A stretch of DNA of 64,000 nucleotides, taken from NCBI GenBank assembly GCA_903789535.1, contig CAIFES010000001.1, positions 248,001-312,000 on the forward strand, given 5' to 3'. The DNA comes from an uncultured Aeriscardovia sp. (GTDB lineage: Bacteria; Actinomycetota; Actinomycetes; Actinomycetales; Bifidobacteriaceae). Numbering within the stretch: position 1 is the stretch's first letter; each line of letters opens with the position of its first letter. Of this stretch, positions 9,016 through 18,900 are shown piece after piece. The notes below the pieces were generated by a model, which worked only from the letters and a program-made list of their open reading frames with translations, made no database searches and was not told where the DNA came from. The position numbers and the translations under genes are program-made.

Positions 9016-9121
9016 AGTTTCCTCCCGTAGGGCCGTGGCGGCCCCTCGACGAGTCGTGGACGATGAAGTTGTGCTGGTTTGCTGGGTGGGACTGAAGACC
9101 GTGGTGGTCAGACGGCGGTGG

Positions 9122-9634
9122 TCAGAACGCCCTCTTGCCGCCGCCCCAGTCACGCAGGTTGCGCGCCCTGAGCGCGCGCTGCATCTCGCGACGCGCCTCA
9201 TCCGCCTTGAGTGTGGCGCGCTTGTCGTATTCCTTCTTGCCGCGGGCCAGCGCGATCTCCACCTTCACCCGGCCGTCCTCGTTGAAGTACAGGCTGATCG
9301 GGATGATGGTGAAGCCTTTCGCCTCGGATCCGCGCATGAGCTTGGCGATTTGTCGCTTGTGCAGCAGCAGCTTGCGGCGACGTTTGGGCGCATGGTTCGT
9401 CCATGTGCCGTCGAGGTATTCGGGGATGTTGGCGTCGTCGAGCCACACCTCGCCGGTCTTGTCGATGTCGATGAACGCCTGGGCGATGGAGGCGTGCCCC
9501 TCGCGCAGGGACTTGACCTCCGTGCCGGTGAGCGCGATGCCGGCCTCGTAGCGGTCGAGGATCTCGTAGTCGTGGCGCGCACGCCGGTTGCGGGCGATCA
9601 GCGTGCCGGTCTCGGTAGTGTTCTTTGCGGCCAT
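9122..9634 (-). CDS. smpB: SsrA-binding protein SmpB
   Basis: A 170-residue SmpB, the partner of tmRNA in rescuing stalled ribosomes. Seen: ARHDYEILDRYEAGIALTGTE in the N-terminal beta-barrel, EVKSLREGHASI, PKRRRKLLLHKRQI, GKKEYDKRATLK and a basic C-terminal tail ending GGGKRAF. Full length for the family with a short N-terminal extension. It begins 7 nt after the stop of the CHAP hydrolase gene and is on the same strand, so ftsE-ftsX-hydrolase-smpB looks like one operon. No tmRNA gene was recognised nearby. Confidence 0.96.
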   Translation of the reverse strand: MAAKNTTETGTLIARNRRARHDYEILDRYEAGIALTGTEVKSLREGHASIAQAFIDIDKTGEVWLDDANIPEYLDGTWTNHAPKRRRKLLLHKRQIAKLMRGSEAKGFTIIPISLYFNEDGRVKVEIALARGKKEYDKRATLKADEARREMQRALRARNLRDWGGGKRAF

Positions 9635-9641
9635 CGGCGCC

Positions 9642-11060
9642 TCACTGGATGTAGGTCAGACCGGCCGAGGGGACGGTGCGGTAGGAGATCACGCCCAGTC
9701 CGCGCGCGTTGGACTCGGAGAAGGTGATCGTGCCGTTGCCCACGCTCTCGACGACGCCGACGTGGCCATAGTAGGCGGCGGCGCCGTACTGGCCCGGCTG
9801 GAACACGACGATGGCGTGCACCGACGGCACGCCGGAGACGCTGCGCCCGGCGGCACGGGCCGATCCCGGCCACTGTGCGGCGTTGCCCATGTAATTGGCG
9901 CACCACAGGCCCAGCTGGTGGCGGCGCTGGCATGCCCACCATGTGCACTGGCCCCACGGATACGTGTTGCCGGCGGTGGAGCCGCCCCCGCTCACGGCCG
10001 GCGGGGTGTAGCCGCCCGAGGAGGTGCCGCCCGAATGCGACGTGTTGCCCGACGGTCTGGACGGGGTGGACGGCCTTGCTGCCGACTGCCCCTGCGAGGC
10101 GTAATGGGCGGCGTTGCGTGCCGCCTCGATCTGCTGGGCCTGATACTGCTGGTTGAGCGAGTCGATCTGCGAGGCGAGCGTGACCGACTGCAGCGCCTGC
10201 TGTGCGGCGGCGCTGGAAAGCTGTGACTTCTGCGACTCGAGCTGGGCGCGCTCGGAAGTGCCCTGCTCGCGAAGCTGGGTGAGCTGCTGCTGTTTGGCAT
10301 CAGCGTCGGTGGCGGCCTGTTTGGCGGTGGCGGCCTGCTGGTCGGCCTGCTGCTTGAGGGTCGCGATGCGCTGCTTGATGGCGTCGAGCCGGTCCTCACG
10401 ATTCTCGGAGAGTGAGAGGGCGTTGGCCGACTTGTTGGCCTGGTTGGACTCGGAGCGGGCGACGGCTGCCGAGGACTGCATGGAGGCGATGAAGTCGGAG
10501 GTCGACTTGGAGCCGACGAGGATGGACATGGCGTCGCCGGCGGAGGAGCCGTGCAGCGAGTCACGCGCCACCTGGGCGACGGCCGCGTGCGCGTCGTTGT
10601 AATCCTTGCCGGTCTGTTTGATCTGCTGCTGCAGGTCGGCCAGATCCTTCTGTGCGGCAGTGAGGCGGTCACCGGCGGCAGTCGCGGCGTCCGAGGCATC
10701 CTGAGCGGCGGACTGGGCCTTCGAGGCGGCCTCCTCGGCGGCCGGGATCTGGTTGTTGGTCAGATCGTCCAGCTCGAGGATCTTGTTGGCCAGGGTGCTG
10801 TTGACACCTGAAAGCTGCTTCTTGAGCTGCGCCTCGCGCGCACGGCTTGCCGCGGCACGGTTGCGCGCCGACTGGATCTGCCCGGCGGTGACGGCCATCG
10901 CCGGCGCGGCCGGCGGGATGAACAGTGCCGAGCCGATGGACAGGGCGCTGACTGCCGCGACGATGGCGACCATGGCCGGGCGCAGGGCCATGCGGCGCTG
11001 CGTGCCGCGATCGATGCCGATCGCCTTCTGCTGTGCGTGCCTGTGCTGGAAATAGCGCAT
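9642..11060 (-). CDS. Secreted coiled-coil CHAP-domain peptidoglycan hydrolase (PcsB-like)
   Basis: A 472-residue exported cell-wall hydrolase. Seen: a basic N-terminus and hydrophobic signal (VAIVAAVSALSIGSALFIPP) ending near PAMAVTAG, then ~250 residues of Ala/Gln/Lys-rich coiled coil, a Ser/Pro/Gly linker, and a C-terminal CHAP domain. GQCTWWACQRR holds the catalytic Cys and YGHVGVVESV the His. The layout matches PcsB of streptococci, whose coiled coil is engaged by FtsX so that FtsE ATP hydrolysis activates the enzyme. The genes here are directly downstream of ftsEX. ATG 11060 is preceded by AGAGGTGG. Whether it is an amidase or endopeptidase is not decidable here. Confidence 0.87.
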   Translation of the reverse strand: MRYFQHRHAQQKAIGIDRGTQRRMALRPAMVAIVAAVSALSIGSALFIPPAAPAMAVTAGQIQSARNRAAASRAREAQLKKQLSGVNSTLANKILELDDLTNNQIPAAEEAASKAQSAAQDASDAATAAGDRLTAAQKDLADLQQQIKQTGKDYNDAHAAVAQVARDSLHGSSAGDAMSILVGSKSTSDFIASMQSSAAVARSESNQANKSANALSLSENREDRLDAIKQRIATLKQQADQQAATAKQAATDADAKQQQLTQLREQGTSERAQLESQKSQLSSAAAQQALQSVTLASQIDSLNQQYQAQQIEAARNAAHYASQGQSAARPSTPSRPSGNTSHSGGTSSGGYTPPAVSGGGSTAGNTYPWGQCTWWACQRRHQLGLWCANYMGNAAQWPGSARAAGRSVSGVPSVHAIVVFQPGQYGAAAYYGHVGVVESVGNGTITFSESNARGLGVISYRTVPSAGLTYIQ

Positions 11061-11183
11061 TGACCCACCTCTCGTGACTGACAACGTCTCTATCCTACCG
11101 GGTGTCGGCGCGACGCGTGCGGTGTTCGCTCTGGTCGGCAAACGTTCGCCCGGCCCGGTAGGCGGCCGGAGCGGCCGTGTGCC

Positions 11184-12107
11184 TCACGCGCGCAGATACC
11201 TGTGCAGCGAGATCGCCGAGGCGATGGCGGACAGCAGCAGCGCCCCGATGATGAGGATCGGGCTGAGCCAGCCCACCGTGCCCACGCTGATGAAGTCGAT
11301 CCAGCGGATGGACTGTGCCAGCCCGTTGGTGACGAACCGGTCGACGAGCACGGCGAGCACGATGCAGGCCAGTCCGGAGCCCACGAGCGAGGCGATCCCG
11401 CCCTCGAGCATGAACGGCATACGGATAGTCCAGTTGGAGGCGCCCACGTAGCGCATGATGCGCGTCTCCTCACGCCGGGACGCGGCCGACATGCGGATCG
11501 TCGTGCTGGTGAGCAGGATGGCGACGATCACCATCACCACGGCGAGCACGAGCGTGACCGTCGTCGCCGAGTTGAGCACGGTGAACACCGGCTCGAAGAT
11601 CTGGCGCTGGTCGACGACCTCCTCCACGCCGTTGCGGCCGGCGAGCACCTGCGAGACCTCGCGGTATTTGGTGGGGTCCTTGAGTTTGAGGCGCAGGCTG
11701 GCCTGCATGTCGTCGGCGGTGAGGGTGCGCCCCTGATAGACGCCGCCCGGATACTGCTTGAGGAATGTCTGCTTGAAGAACTGCTGCTTGGAGACGTAGG
11801 TGGTGCGGGCCACGGCGTCGGGCAGCTCGGATTTGATGGTCTCCTCGATCTGGGCAATCTGCGACTGCGTAGGCGAGGTGCCCGAGGCACAGGTGGCGGC
11901 GGTGGACTGGCCGTCCGGGCAGAGCCAGACGACGACCTCGACCTTGTCGTACCACTGCGTCTGCGCGCGCTGGACCTGCACCTGCATGAGGGCGGAGGCG
12001 CCGATGAACACGAAGGAGATGAAGGTGACGAGCGTGAGGGAGAGGATCATCGCCATGTTGCGCCGCAGCGAGTTCCACGTCTCCGAGAGGATGAATCCGA
12101 GTCTCAT
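11184..12107 (-). CDS. ftsX: Cell division permease-like protein FtsX
   Basis: A 307-residue FtsX. Seen: cytoplasmic N-terminus [19 protein letters not shown]1 ([21 protein letters not shown]), a ~140-residue extracellular loop with [13 protein letters not shown], then three C-terminal TM helices ([20 protein letters not shown], then [18 protein letters not shown], then [16 protein letters not shown]). [13 protein letters not shown] is the conserved cytoplasmic segment before TM3. The loop holds two Cys (LCPDG, ATCAS) that could form a disulfide. It overlaps ftsE by 4 nt. With FtsE it should transduce ATP hydrolysis to the CHAP protein encoded next. Confidence 0.95.
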   Translation of the reverse strand: MRLGFILSETWNSLRRNMAMILSLTLVTFISFVFIGASALMQVQVQRAQTQWYDKVEVVVWLCPDGQSTAATCASGTSPTQSQIAQIEETIKSELPDAVARTTYVSKQQFFKQTFLKQYPGGVYQGRTLTADDMQASLRLKLKDPTKYREVSQVLAGRNGVEEVVDQRQIFEPVFTVLNSATTVTLVLAVVMVIVAILLTSTTIRMSAASRREETRIMRYVGASNWTIRMPFMLEGGIASLVGSGLACIVLAVLVDRFVTNGLAQSIRWIDFISVGTVGWLSPILIIGALLLSAIASAISLHRYLRA

Positions 12108-13549
12108 CTGTCGCTCCCCTGCCTCTGACCGTCGTGGCCGTCACACCCGGCCGTCTCATTCTTCTTCGTCTGCGTATGGTCCATCCGCCTGCGATCGTCC
12201 GCGGCATCCATCCGCGTGTACTGGCTGATCGACGGCCCGTGTGCCTGTGACGGCTGCTCCTGCCGGGACTGTTCGTGCGGCTCCTGCGGAGAGTCACGGC
12301 GTGGCTGTCGGTCCTGCGTCTCATGGCGATGGATCTCCTCGGAGATCTCGGCCGCGTCCAGACCCGTCCCCCACGTCAGGGTCTCCTCCACCGGGCGGAA
12401 ACTCTCCTCGTAGCGGCCGGTCCGGCCCGAGTGGATGGACTTCTCAAGACGCGCGATGCCGGGATCGCCGCCCGCCGCCTCGATGAGGTCGTCGTCCACC
12501 TGCTCGTGCTCGGCGGCACGCCGGCTGCGGCGACCGGCACCGCGATCAGGGCCGCCGATGCCGTCGCGGCGATCACCGCCACCACGTGCGACGGCGCTGT
12601 CATCTCTGCGTGCCGGTCTCTGTGTCAGGTCGGGGTCTGTCGCAGCAGGAACAGCATCGGAAGCAGAATCAGACGCGATCGGCCCCGTCGAATCCGATGG
12701 ATCCGCTGCACCAGGACCGGCGACAGCGGCTGAGCCGGCATCCGCGCCAGCCCCACAGCCCGCGCATCCCGCTCCGGCGGCACCTGCAAGGATCGGACCG
12801 CCCACACCGTTGATCCGGCGCGCCTTGCTCTCCACCTCGGCATCAGGGAAGTATTTGGCGGAATCGTAGCCGCCCTTCTTCTCGTCGCGCACCATCACGC
12901 CGTTGTGCAGCTCGACGACGCGCTTCTTCATCGAGTTGACGATCTCCTCGTTGTGCGTGGCCATCACCACAGTGGTGCCGCCGGTGCGGTTGATGGCGTC
13001 GAGCACCTCCATGATGCCCACGGAGGTGGTGGGGTCCAGATTGCCGGTCGGCTCGTCGGCGAGCAGGATCTTGGGATGGTTGACGTAGGCGCGGGCGATG
13101 GCCACGCGCTGCGCCTCACCGCCGGAGAGCTCCGAAGGAAGCCTGTTCTCCTTGCCGTCCAGACCGACGGTGGTGAGCACCTGTGCCACGCGCGTCTTGA
13201 TGACCGAGCGCCGGGCGCCGATCACCTCCAGCGCGAAGGCGATGTTCTGCCACACGGTCTTGCCGGCCAGAAGCTTGTAGTCCTGGAACACGAAGCCGAT
13301 GTTGCGCCTGTAGCGCGGCACGAGTCGGTCGGGAAGCCGTCGCAGATCCTCGCCGATCACGTGGATCTGGCCGGAGGTGGCCTGCTGCTCGCGCAGCAGC
13401 AGCTGCAGCAGCGTGGTCTTGCCCGAGCCGGAGGCGCCCACGAGGAAGACGAACTCGCCATGCTCAATCTCGAGATTGATATGGCTGAGAGCCGGACGCG
13501 CGCCCTCCTGATACACCTTGCTCACGTCCTGCAGTGAGATCATCGCCAT
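12104..13549 (-). CDS. ftsE: Cell division ATPase FtsE with a ~255-residue C-terminal tail
   Basis: A 481-residue FtsE ABC ATPase. The core (residues 1-225) is canonical: Walker [10 protein letters not shown] at 38-46, Q-loop FVFQDYKLL, signature LSGGEAQR at 141-148, Walker B ILLADEP at 161-167 and H-loop His199. FtsE is normally ~220-230 residues. Here a further ~255 residues follow. They are rich in Gly, Ala, Asp, Arg and Ser ([17 protein letters not shown]), then acidic/basic and probably disordered. The tail frame runs cleanly into the ftsX overlap, so it is unlikely to be a frameshift artefact. Tail function unknown. Confidence 0.94.
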   Translation of the reverse strand: MAMISLQDVSKVYQEGARPALSHINLEIEHGEFVFLVGASGSGKTTLLQLLLREQQATSGQIHVIGEDLRRLPDRLVPRYRRNIGFVFQDYKLLAGKTVWQNIAFALEVIGARRSVIKTRVAQVLTTVGLDGKENRLPSELSGGEAQRVAIARAYVNHPKILLADEPTGNLDPTTSVGIMEVLDAINRTGGTTVVMATHNEEIVNSMKKRVVELHNGVMVRDEKKGGYDSAKYFPDAEVESKARRINGVGGPILAGAAGAGCAGCGAGADAGSAAVAGPGAADPSDSTGPIASDSASDAVPAATDPDLTQRPARRDDSAVARGGGDRRDGIGGPDRGAGRRSRRAAEHEQVDDDLIEAAGGDPGIARLEKSIHSGRTGRYEESFRPVEETLTWGTGLDAAEISEEIHRHETQDRQPRRDSPQEPHEQSRQEQPSQAHGPSISQYTRMDAADDRRRMDHTQTKKNETAGCDGHDGQRQGSDR

Positions 13550-13721
13550 GTGTGATCCGTCCTACCCTTGTTTGATACGACCGCGACGACCATGATATGA
13601 CCGCCCGGACCGCCCGATACGATCTGCCGGCCGGAGGCGGCAGCCCGCCGCGGTCCGGCCTGAGCGCTGTCCGCACGGCCGCCATGCCGACGCGGCCCGC
13701 GCACGGTGACGCGCGGCGGCG

Positions 13722-14855
13722 TCAGTCGTCGCTGTCCTCGTCCTTGTCGGCATCCACGCGCTGCTGGTGGCGCCAGCGGATGCCCGCGTCGATGAACCCG
13801 TCGATGTCGCCGTCGAACACCGCCGCGGTGTTGGCGGTCTCGTAGCCGGTGCGCAGATCCTTGACCATCTGGTACGGGTGGAGCACATAGTTGCGCATCT
13901 GGTCGCCGAAACTCGCCTTGATGTCGCCGGCCAGCTCCTTGCGCTTCTTCTGCTCCTCCTGGCGGCGCAGCACGAGCAGGCGCGACTCGAGCACCTGCAT
14001 GGCGGCCGCGCGGTTCTGGATCTGGCTGCGCTGGTCCTGCATGCTCACCACGATGCCCGTGGGGATATGCGTCAGACGCACGGCGGAGTACGTGGTGTTG
14101 ACGCCCTGGCCGCCCGGGCCGGACGCCTGGAACGTGTCCACACGAATGTCCTTCGGGTCGATCTCGATGTGGTCGGAGGTGGACACGAGCGGCAGCACCT
14201 CCACGGCGGCGAAGCTCGTCTGGCGCCGGCCCTGATTGTCGAACGGCGAGATGCGCACGAGACGGTGCGTGCCGGCCTCCACCGACAGGCGCCCGTAGGC
14301 ATACGGCTCGTTGACCTGGAAAGTGACGGACTTGATGCCCTCGTCCGAGTAGGACGTGTCGAGCACATGGGTCTTGTAATTGTGCCGCTCGGCCCAGCGC
14401 AGATACATACGCAGCAGCATGTGCGCGAAGTCGGTAGCGTCGGTGCCGCCGGCACCCGAGCGGATGGTGACCACCGCCTGGCGCTCGTCGTACTTGCCGT
14501 CGAGAAGGGTGCTGATCTCCAGATCCTTCAGATCCTCGGTGATTTTGGCGAGGTCCTTCTTCGCCTCGGCGAGGGAATCGGCGTCCTCCATCTCCGCGCC
14601 GAGCTGCTCGAGCGTCTCGCAGTCGTCGATGCGCTGCCGCATCTCAGTCACGCGCCGCAGCTGTGCCTGGGCGGCGGAAAGGGCGGAGGTCACCTCCTGC
14701 GCGTGATCGGTGTCGTTCCACAGATCCGGTGCGGAGGCCTGCTTCTCAAGATCGGCGATGGTGGCCTTGAGCCTCTCGGGACGGATTGCGTCCGAGATGG
14801 TCTGGAAGGTCTGCCTGACCGCCGCGAGGTCATTGGAAAAATCTACGTCTGCCAC
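13722..14855 (-). CDS. prfB: Peptide chain release factor 2
   Basis: A 377-residue RF2 that terminates translation at UGA and UAA. Seen: SPF-type tripeptide in [19 protein letters not shown] motif in [19 protein letters not shown] (catalytic), and the coiled N-terminal domain. GGQ is followed by GVN as in other actinobacteria. No in-frame UGA or programmed frameshift appears near the start. I begin at GTG 14855 ([10 protein letters not shown]). Another GTG 18 nt upstream would add six residues, so the start is moderately certain. The tail is Asp/Glu-rich ([10 protein letters not shown]). Confidence 0.93.
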   Translation of the reverse strand: MADVDFSNDLAAVRQTFQTISDAIRPERLKATIADLEKQASAPDLWNDTDHAQEVTSALSAAQAQLRRVTEMRQRIDDCETLEQLGAEMEDADSLAEAKKDLAKITEDLKDLEISTLLDGKYDERQAVVTIRSGAGGTDATDFAHMLLRMYLRWAERHNYKTHVLDTSYSDEGIKSVTFQVNEPYAYGRLSVEAGTHRLVRISPFDNQGRRQTSFAAVEVLPLVSTSDHIEIDPKDIRVDTFQASGPGGQGVNTTYSAVRLTHIPTGIVVSMQDQRSQIQNRAAAMQVLESRLLVLRRQEEQKKRKELAGDIKASFGDQMRNYVLHPYQMVKDLRTGYETANTAAVFDGDIDGFIDAGIRWRHQQRVDADKDEDSDD

Positions 14856-14924
14856 CGTTCCAGCATATGGCACGGCGACGAAGACGCCTGCGGCGGCGCA
14901 GACAGGAGGGATTACTTACTTGAC

Positions 14925-15701
14925 TTACTTGCGCGCGGTGAGGATGATCGGGTCGCCGTCCGTCACGGCGATCATGTGCTCGGAGTGGGCGCCGTTGGAG
15001 CCGTCGGCCGAGCGGATGGTCCAGCCGTCGTTCTCATCCTGATAAATCTCGTCGGTCGTCTTCATGAACCACGGCTCGATGCAGATCACCAGGCCCGGGC
15101 GCAGACGGAAGCCGCGTCCGGCACGCCCGTCGTTGGCAACATACGGGTCGCCGTGCATCACGTGGCCGATGCCGTGACCACCGAACTCGAGGTTGACGGA
15201 GTAGCCGTTCTTGTGCGCCACCTCGCCCACGGCGTGGGAGATGTCGCCGAGGTGGTTGCCCGGACGCGCGGCGGCGATACCCGCTGCGAGCGCGTCCTCG
15301 GTGGCCTTGATGAGCTTGAGGTCGGAGGGGTCCTTATCCTTGCCGACCACGACGGACAGGGCGGAGTCGCCGACCCAGCCGTCGACGGTGATGGCGAGGT
15401 CGAGGCTGAGCAGGTCGCCATTCTTGAGGTCGTAGTCGTACGGCTTGCCGTGCAGCACCGCGTCGTTGACGGAGGTGCAGATATAGTGGCCGAACGGGCC
15501 GTGGCCGAAGTCGGGCGCGTAGTCGACGTACGGCGAGCTGGCCCCCTCGCGGCCGGCGATGCGCCGGTGCACATAGTCGTCGATCTCGAGCAGGTTCATG
15601 CCCGGCTTGACCATGTCCTTGAGCTCGGTGAGCACGTCGGCCACGAACTTGCCGGCCGGACGCATCTCCTTGACTTCCTGGGGTGTCTTGATCTCGATCA
15701 C
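14925..15701 (-). CDS. map: Type I methionine aminopeptidase
   Basis: A 258-residue methionine aminopeptidase that removes the initiator Met. All five metal ligands are visible: the Asp pair in LSLDLAITVDGWVGDSA, His in GGHGIGHVMHG, Glu in VICIEPWFM and Glu in NGAHSEHMIAV. The start is GTG 15701, five nt after AGGAG. A longer open frame upstream lacks this support. The protein has no N-terminal zinc finger, so it is the short bacterial form. It sits ~70 bp upstream of prfB on the same strand. Confidence 0.94.
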   Translation of the reverse strand: MIEIKTPQEVKEMRPAGKFVADVLTELKDMVKPGMNLLEIDDYVHRRIAGREGASSPYVDYAPDFGHGPFGHYICTSVNDAVLHGKPYDYDLKNGDLLSLDLAITVDGWVGDSALSVVVGKDKDPSDLKLIKATEDALAAGIAAARPGNHLGDISHAVGEVAHKNGYSVNLEFGGHGIGHVMHGDPYVANDGRAGRGFRLRPGLVICIEPWFMKTTDEIYQDENDGWTIRSADGSNGAHSEHMIAVTDGDPIILTARK

Positions 15702-15925
15702 AGTTGCTCCTGCCCTGTCGTGGGCCGTCCGGCTGTACGGGCGGCCCGTATCACACGTGTCGATGGGGCGGCGGTCATATCCGCTGCCCCTCTTCCGCCC
15801 CCACTCTAACCGCACCGACTGCCACCGTGCGCCGGCGTCGCGCTTCGCCAGTCCACGCACGTCGCCGGTCCATGGGCGTCACCGGGCGCCGGTCATCGCC
15901 CGGCGATGATCATGGCCACGGGATG

Positions 15926-18900
15926 TCACCGCGCCCGACGCGCCGCCCTGCGCAATGCCTGTCCGAGCGCGTCATCCGCCGCGCAGAGCCGGTCGGCCTG
16001 ATCCGGCGTCAGCCGCAGTCCCTCGCGCTGGTCAGGACCGGCGAAGGCAATCATCTCCTCTTTGCGCGCGAGGAGACGGATGAACGGCGCGCGCTCCGGC
16101 ACGAGACGCAAGAGATTCTGCGCCGCATCGCGGATGCCGCCCGTCGGCGACGGCCTCATACCTGCCGCCCGCGCCTCGCGCACTGCATGGCGCCACACGC
16201 TGTCCCAGGCGAGGGCGCCTTGCTGCGCCGACCCATCCGAACCGGCGTCACGGATGAGACGGTGCCGCCTGCGCCGCCGCATCCGCCGCACGCCCGCCGG
16301 CACGAGCGCAAGCAGGGCGAGCACGAGCAGCGTCACCGCCGCCGAGACCGCGACCACCATCGAACGCTGGCGGGCACAAGCCGCGTCGCCAGGCGGGGGC
16401 ACCGCCGTCCCGCGTGCCCGTGCGCGCCCGCGCGCCGCGGAGGATCCGCCCTTCGTGCCGGCGGCGTCCGACTTCTTCGTGCGATCCGCGTTCTGCCGGG
16501 ATTGCCCGCCATCACGCGATTGGCGCCTCTGACGCCTGTCGGCGTCCGTCGCCGTATCGTTCGTCGTCCTGCTGCCGCGCTCACGGGCGCGCGCCACCTC
16601 GTCGGCGCTGACCGATGTCTGTGCCGCCGAGGCATCCGAATAGCCGGGCGTGACATCGAACGGCACCCATCCCACACCGTCGATATACGCCTCCGTCCAC
16701 GCATGCAGCTGGTTCTGTGCCGTCGCGTAGGTGGTGGCGGACGATGCCGAGTCGGTATCAGCACCGTCGACGATCGCCGATGCCGGCGAATAGCCGAGCA
16801 CGATCCGCGTGGGCACACCGAGCGCGCGGCCGAGCACCGCCAGCGCGGAGGCGTAGTGCACGCAGTAACCGCGGCCGTCAACGAGGAAACGGGCGACGAC
16901 CTGCAGATTGTCAGTCCCGCCGCCGTCAGGGGCGTCGAGCGAATAGACGAAGCGCGGGTCGGAGAAATACCGCACAAGCCAGTCCATGGCGGCGATCTGC
17001 CGGTTTGCGCCCTGCCCGCCCACGCGGATGCCCTCCGAGCGCGCCTGCCGCACCACGGCGGTGATGGCAGAGGGCAGATGCGCGGGCAGCGTGCGGTAAT
17101 GCCGTCCGATGAGCGCCTTGATCGAGGCGGTGTCCCTGCCGCGCCTGCCCGCCGCCTGTGACCGCCCGCCGGAGACGGGCGCGCCCGTGCCGGCCACCAT
17201 CTCCGGCGTGCCCGCGGCGTCCGTGTAGGACGAATCCGGGTCATCATCGAGCGCCCACAGGCCGTTGCGCAATGTTGAGGAGAACCACGAACGGTAGTTG
17301 TCGCGGGAGGCGGACGGGCCGGCGTCCTTTCCGGCCTCATGCGAGAAGTCGACGACGCACGACTGCCATGCCTCGATCTGACTGCGACCGAGCCGGCTCG
17401 CGCGGCGATACCAGTCGGCCCACTCGCCCTGGTCCATGGAGGCGGGGTCGGGCACGGCATCCAGCACCGTCGTGCAGCGCTGCCGGTAATCCGCGCGCAG
17501 GGCGGCCATCCGCGCCACATCGGAAGAGCCGTCCAGCTGGCTCTCGGCAGAGACGGCAGGAATATACAGCGAGCGCTGCGAGTAGCGCATGCTCGAGTCG
17601 GTGGACGACTCGGTGTTGTACACCACGCGGTCACGGCTCCATGTCCAGCGCGCCTTGAGTCCTGTCACCTTCTGCGGCGAGCCGGCCAGCGGCAGGAACC
17701 GCGTGGACAGGTCGGCGATGCGCACCGAGGTGCGAGAGGAGAGAGCCGATGAGAGGCTGTCACGCTCCGCTTTCTGCCGCGCGCGGGTCGCGGCGTCCGC
17801 CGTCACGACCCACGGGCTGTGCGCGCCGGACGAGCCGCCCGTCTGTGCCGACGAGGAAGCACCGGCACCCGAGGACGTGGAGGAGCCGTTTTCCTGATCG
17901 CCGTCGTTCTGTGCCGACGAGGAGGCATCTTTCTGGGCATCGGCGTCGGCGGCATCCAGCAGCCGCAGGCCGCGCACGGTCCGCTCGTAGGGGCTCAGAC
18001 GCGGGTACGGGCTCTGCGCCGAGCTCGGATAATCCGCCGTCAGCAACTGCTCCCAGTTGTTCGTCGAGGCAGAAGAGCCCGATCGGCCGGAGGAGCCGTC
18101 CGACGGCTGTTTTCCTGCGGACTGCGAGGGCGAGTACAGCCCTGCCTGTGTGCCGAGGGACTGGTCGAACGACCAGACCGCCCCGCTCAGATCGGTCAGC
18201 GTGGCGAGACGGAACCGCAGGGGACGCTGCGACGTGTAGGTGAAGGCGACCGCCGAGGAGTTGCGTGTCAGTCCGCGTTTGAGATCGACGAGCGGGTTGA
18301 TCGCCGAGCTGGAGAAAAGCGAGCCGCCGCCTGCCGCGAAGTCGAACCGTGCCGGGGAGCCTTGTGACAGCGCGGGCGCGGCGGTGACGGACGAGACGAC
18401 GACGGCGAGGCTGACGAGGGCGGGCAACGGCAGCGGCAGACGGTGCATATGCGGCGCCCAGACGAGCAGCACCACGCACGCCACCAGCATGACAAGCGCC
18501 CACGCCGCGACGGTGGTGCCGCTGACCTGCCAGTCGATGTCCATGCACGCGAGCGGCACAAGGGCGATGAACGGTGCGAGACCATGCCAGATGAGCAGGA
18601 GCCGCACGACCAGGGCGACGGCGGCGCAGGCGACGATGAGGAGGGCCTGCTGCCCCGCATCCGCCTCGACGGGCAGGACGGCGACGGAAAAATCCTCGGC
18701 TCCTGAGCGCAGCAGTCCGATCATGCTCGGCGAGGCGACGACCGGCCCTCCTGCCGAGGAGGATGCCCCGGTCTGCAGGCGCGGGCCGGCCGCACCCGCG
18801 GGATCTGCCGCTCCGCCGGACGGACCCGATGGCAGGAGTGGCACAAAACCGCTGTGATACGACGACTGCGCCACCGCCTCGAGGAAGCAGACGGTGATGA

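Noticed and set aside
9016-9121. glmS ribozyme/riboswitch in the glmS leader
   Set aside because: Known from Firmicutes, not expected in this group, and the ~100-bp leader lacks its core.
9500-11100. tmRNA gene near smpB
   Set aside because: No tRNA-like ends or tag-peptide frame were found in the surrounding spacers.
13722-14873. Programmed frameshift in prfB
   Set aside because: The frame is open from the start; no in-frame UGA near codon 26 is seen.
13767-15809. Long plus-strand frame (680 codons) opposite prfB and map
   Set aside because: Antisense shadow of two clear genes, no family features and no ribosome site.
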